Program-made: the position numbers and the translations under genes
Notes under the pieces: generated by a model
Database searches by the model: none
Told to the model about the DNA's origin: nothing
The model's input: only the letters and a program-made list of their open reading frames with translations
DNA from: JBFGJY01 sp041576975
Lineage (GTDB): Bacteria > Pseudomonadota > Gammaproteobacteria > UBA4575
Direction: 5' to 3'
Length of the DNA stretch: 30,901 bases
Assembly (NCBI GenBank): GCA_041576975.1
Contig: JBFGJY010000029.1
Coordinates: 1-30,901, forward strand
Shown here: in pieces, positions 30,538 to 30,901 of the stretch
Layout: every line of letters starts with the position of its first letter
How positions within the stretch are numbered: the first letter of the stretch is position 1

Positions 30538-30901
30538 TTATTCCCTGAAATTTTCCTCTAGCTCAGCAGAATCAACTGCCGGGCTAAAATAATACCCCTG
30601 CCCATTATTTATTCCATATTTTTTTGCTATTTTCAGTACTTCTTCGCTTTCAACTCCTTCTGCTGTAGTAGTAAGTTTTAGTTGCTGTGCAATTGCATTT
30701 GCATGTTGAATGATTACTCTACTATCTTCATCGTTCACTGCATTTACCATAAAGGATTGGTCGATTTTTAATTCGTCAAACGGTAATTTCTTTAAATATT
30801 CTAAGGATGCATGTTTGGTGCCATAGTCATCCAGGCTGAATTGCACACCTTGTTTTTTGAATTTTGTCATCAATAAATGAATTTCATCCGTATTATCAAT
30901 G
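30538..30901 (-). CDS. EAL-domain protein, C-terminal part only
   Basis: The last 120 codons of a larger minus-strand gene whose 5' part lies beyond the right edge; the frame stays open to 30901. The segment FSLDDYGTKHASLEYLKKLPFDELKIDQSFM followed by TTAEGVES and NNGQGYYFSPAV is the C-terminal half of an EAL domain. In active enzymes this domain cleaves cyclic di-GMP. The metal-binding Asp-Asp pair, the Lys in ELKID and the Glu in EGVE are present. The loop after DD reads YGTKHAS where active enzymes usually have FGTGYSS. The EAL motif itself and any GGDEF, PAS or membrane domains are outside the window. Confidence 0.9.
   Translation of the reverse strand, partial: IDNTDEIHLLMTKFKKQGVQFSLDDYGTKHASLEYLKKLPFDELKIDQSFMVNAVNDEDSRVIIQHANAIAQQLKLTTTAEGVESEEVLKIAKKYGINNGQGYYFSPAVDSAELEENFRE

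Noticed and set aside
1..30901. CRISPR arrays, tRNA or rRNA genes, prophage or insertion sequences
   Set aside because: No regularly spaced repeats, cloverleaf-like sequence, rRNA segments or transposase frames were seen; the only recombinase is IntI.

Overview
The window is chromosomal DNA from a gammaproteobacterium with an AT-rich genome; one hand-counted 60-base line inside lpd is 40% G+C. Three gene orders point to this group: fabD-fabG-acpP-fabF-pabC-mltG-tmk-holB-pilZ, sucA-sucB-lpd, and nudJ-mnmA-hflD. I cannot name the genus.

The left third (about 440-8018) is a chromosomal integron. On the + strand lies a full-length integron integrase gene (7041-8018). It carries all catalytic tyrosine-recombinase residues and the extra alpha-helical patch found only in IntI proteins. 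Upstream of it an attI region with a dyad (6904-6955) leads into an array of about nine gene cassettes. All are read on the minus strand, away from intI, and are separated by attC recombination sites. Going outward from attI, the cassettes encode: C1, an unknown protein; C2, a YCII-like protein; C3, an LCM-type methyltransferase plus a YbjQ protein sharing one cassette; C4, a WD40 lipoprotein; C5, an unknown exported protein; C6, a SpoIIAA-like protein; C7, a VIT/CCC1 metal transporter with clearly higher G+C; C8, a tiny and probably broken ORF; C9, a membrane PH-domain protein. The array ends near a ytoQ-like gene cut by the left window edge. Core sites next to attI match consensus best. Several further out carry substitutions in the GTT triad, and one junction (C1/C2) has only half an attC.

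The integrase gene runs tail to tail, 8 bases apart, into the minus-strand 2-oxoglutarate dehydrogenase operon sucA-sucB-lpd (8027-13616). Upstream of that, still on the minus strand, is a long fatty-acid, folate, cell-wall and replication operon (13699-21122). It makes malonyl-ACP, reduces and elongates acyl-ACP, makes p-aminobenzoate, trims glycan strands, makes dTDP, and encodes a clamp-loader subunit and PilZ. Several of its genes start with GTG or TTG. The plsX and fabH genes that usually precede fabD are not adjacent here.

Divergent from fabD is infA (+), which runs convergently into clpA (clpS-clpA, minus). Then follow nudJ-mnmA-hflD (+), acnA (+) and a DMT-family exporter (+). The window closes with the 3' end of an EAL-domain gene on the minus strand. 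Outside the integron this is ordinary core genome. No rRNA, tRNA, CRISPR array, prophage or insertion sequence was recognised.
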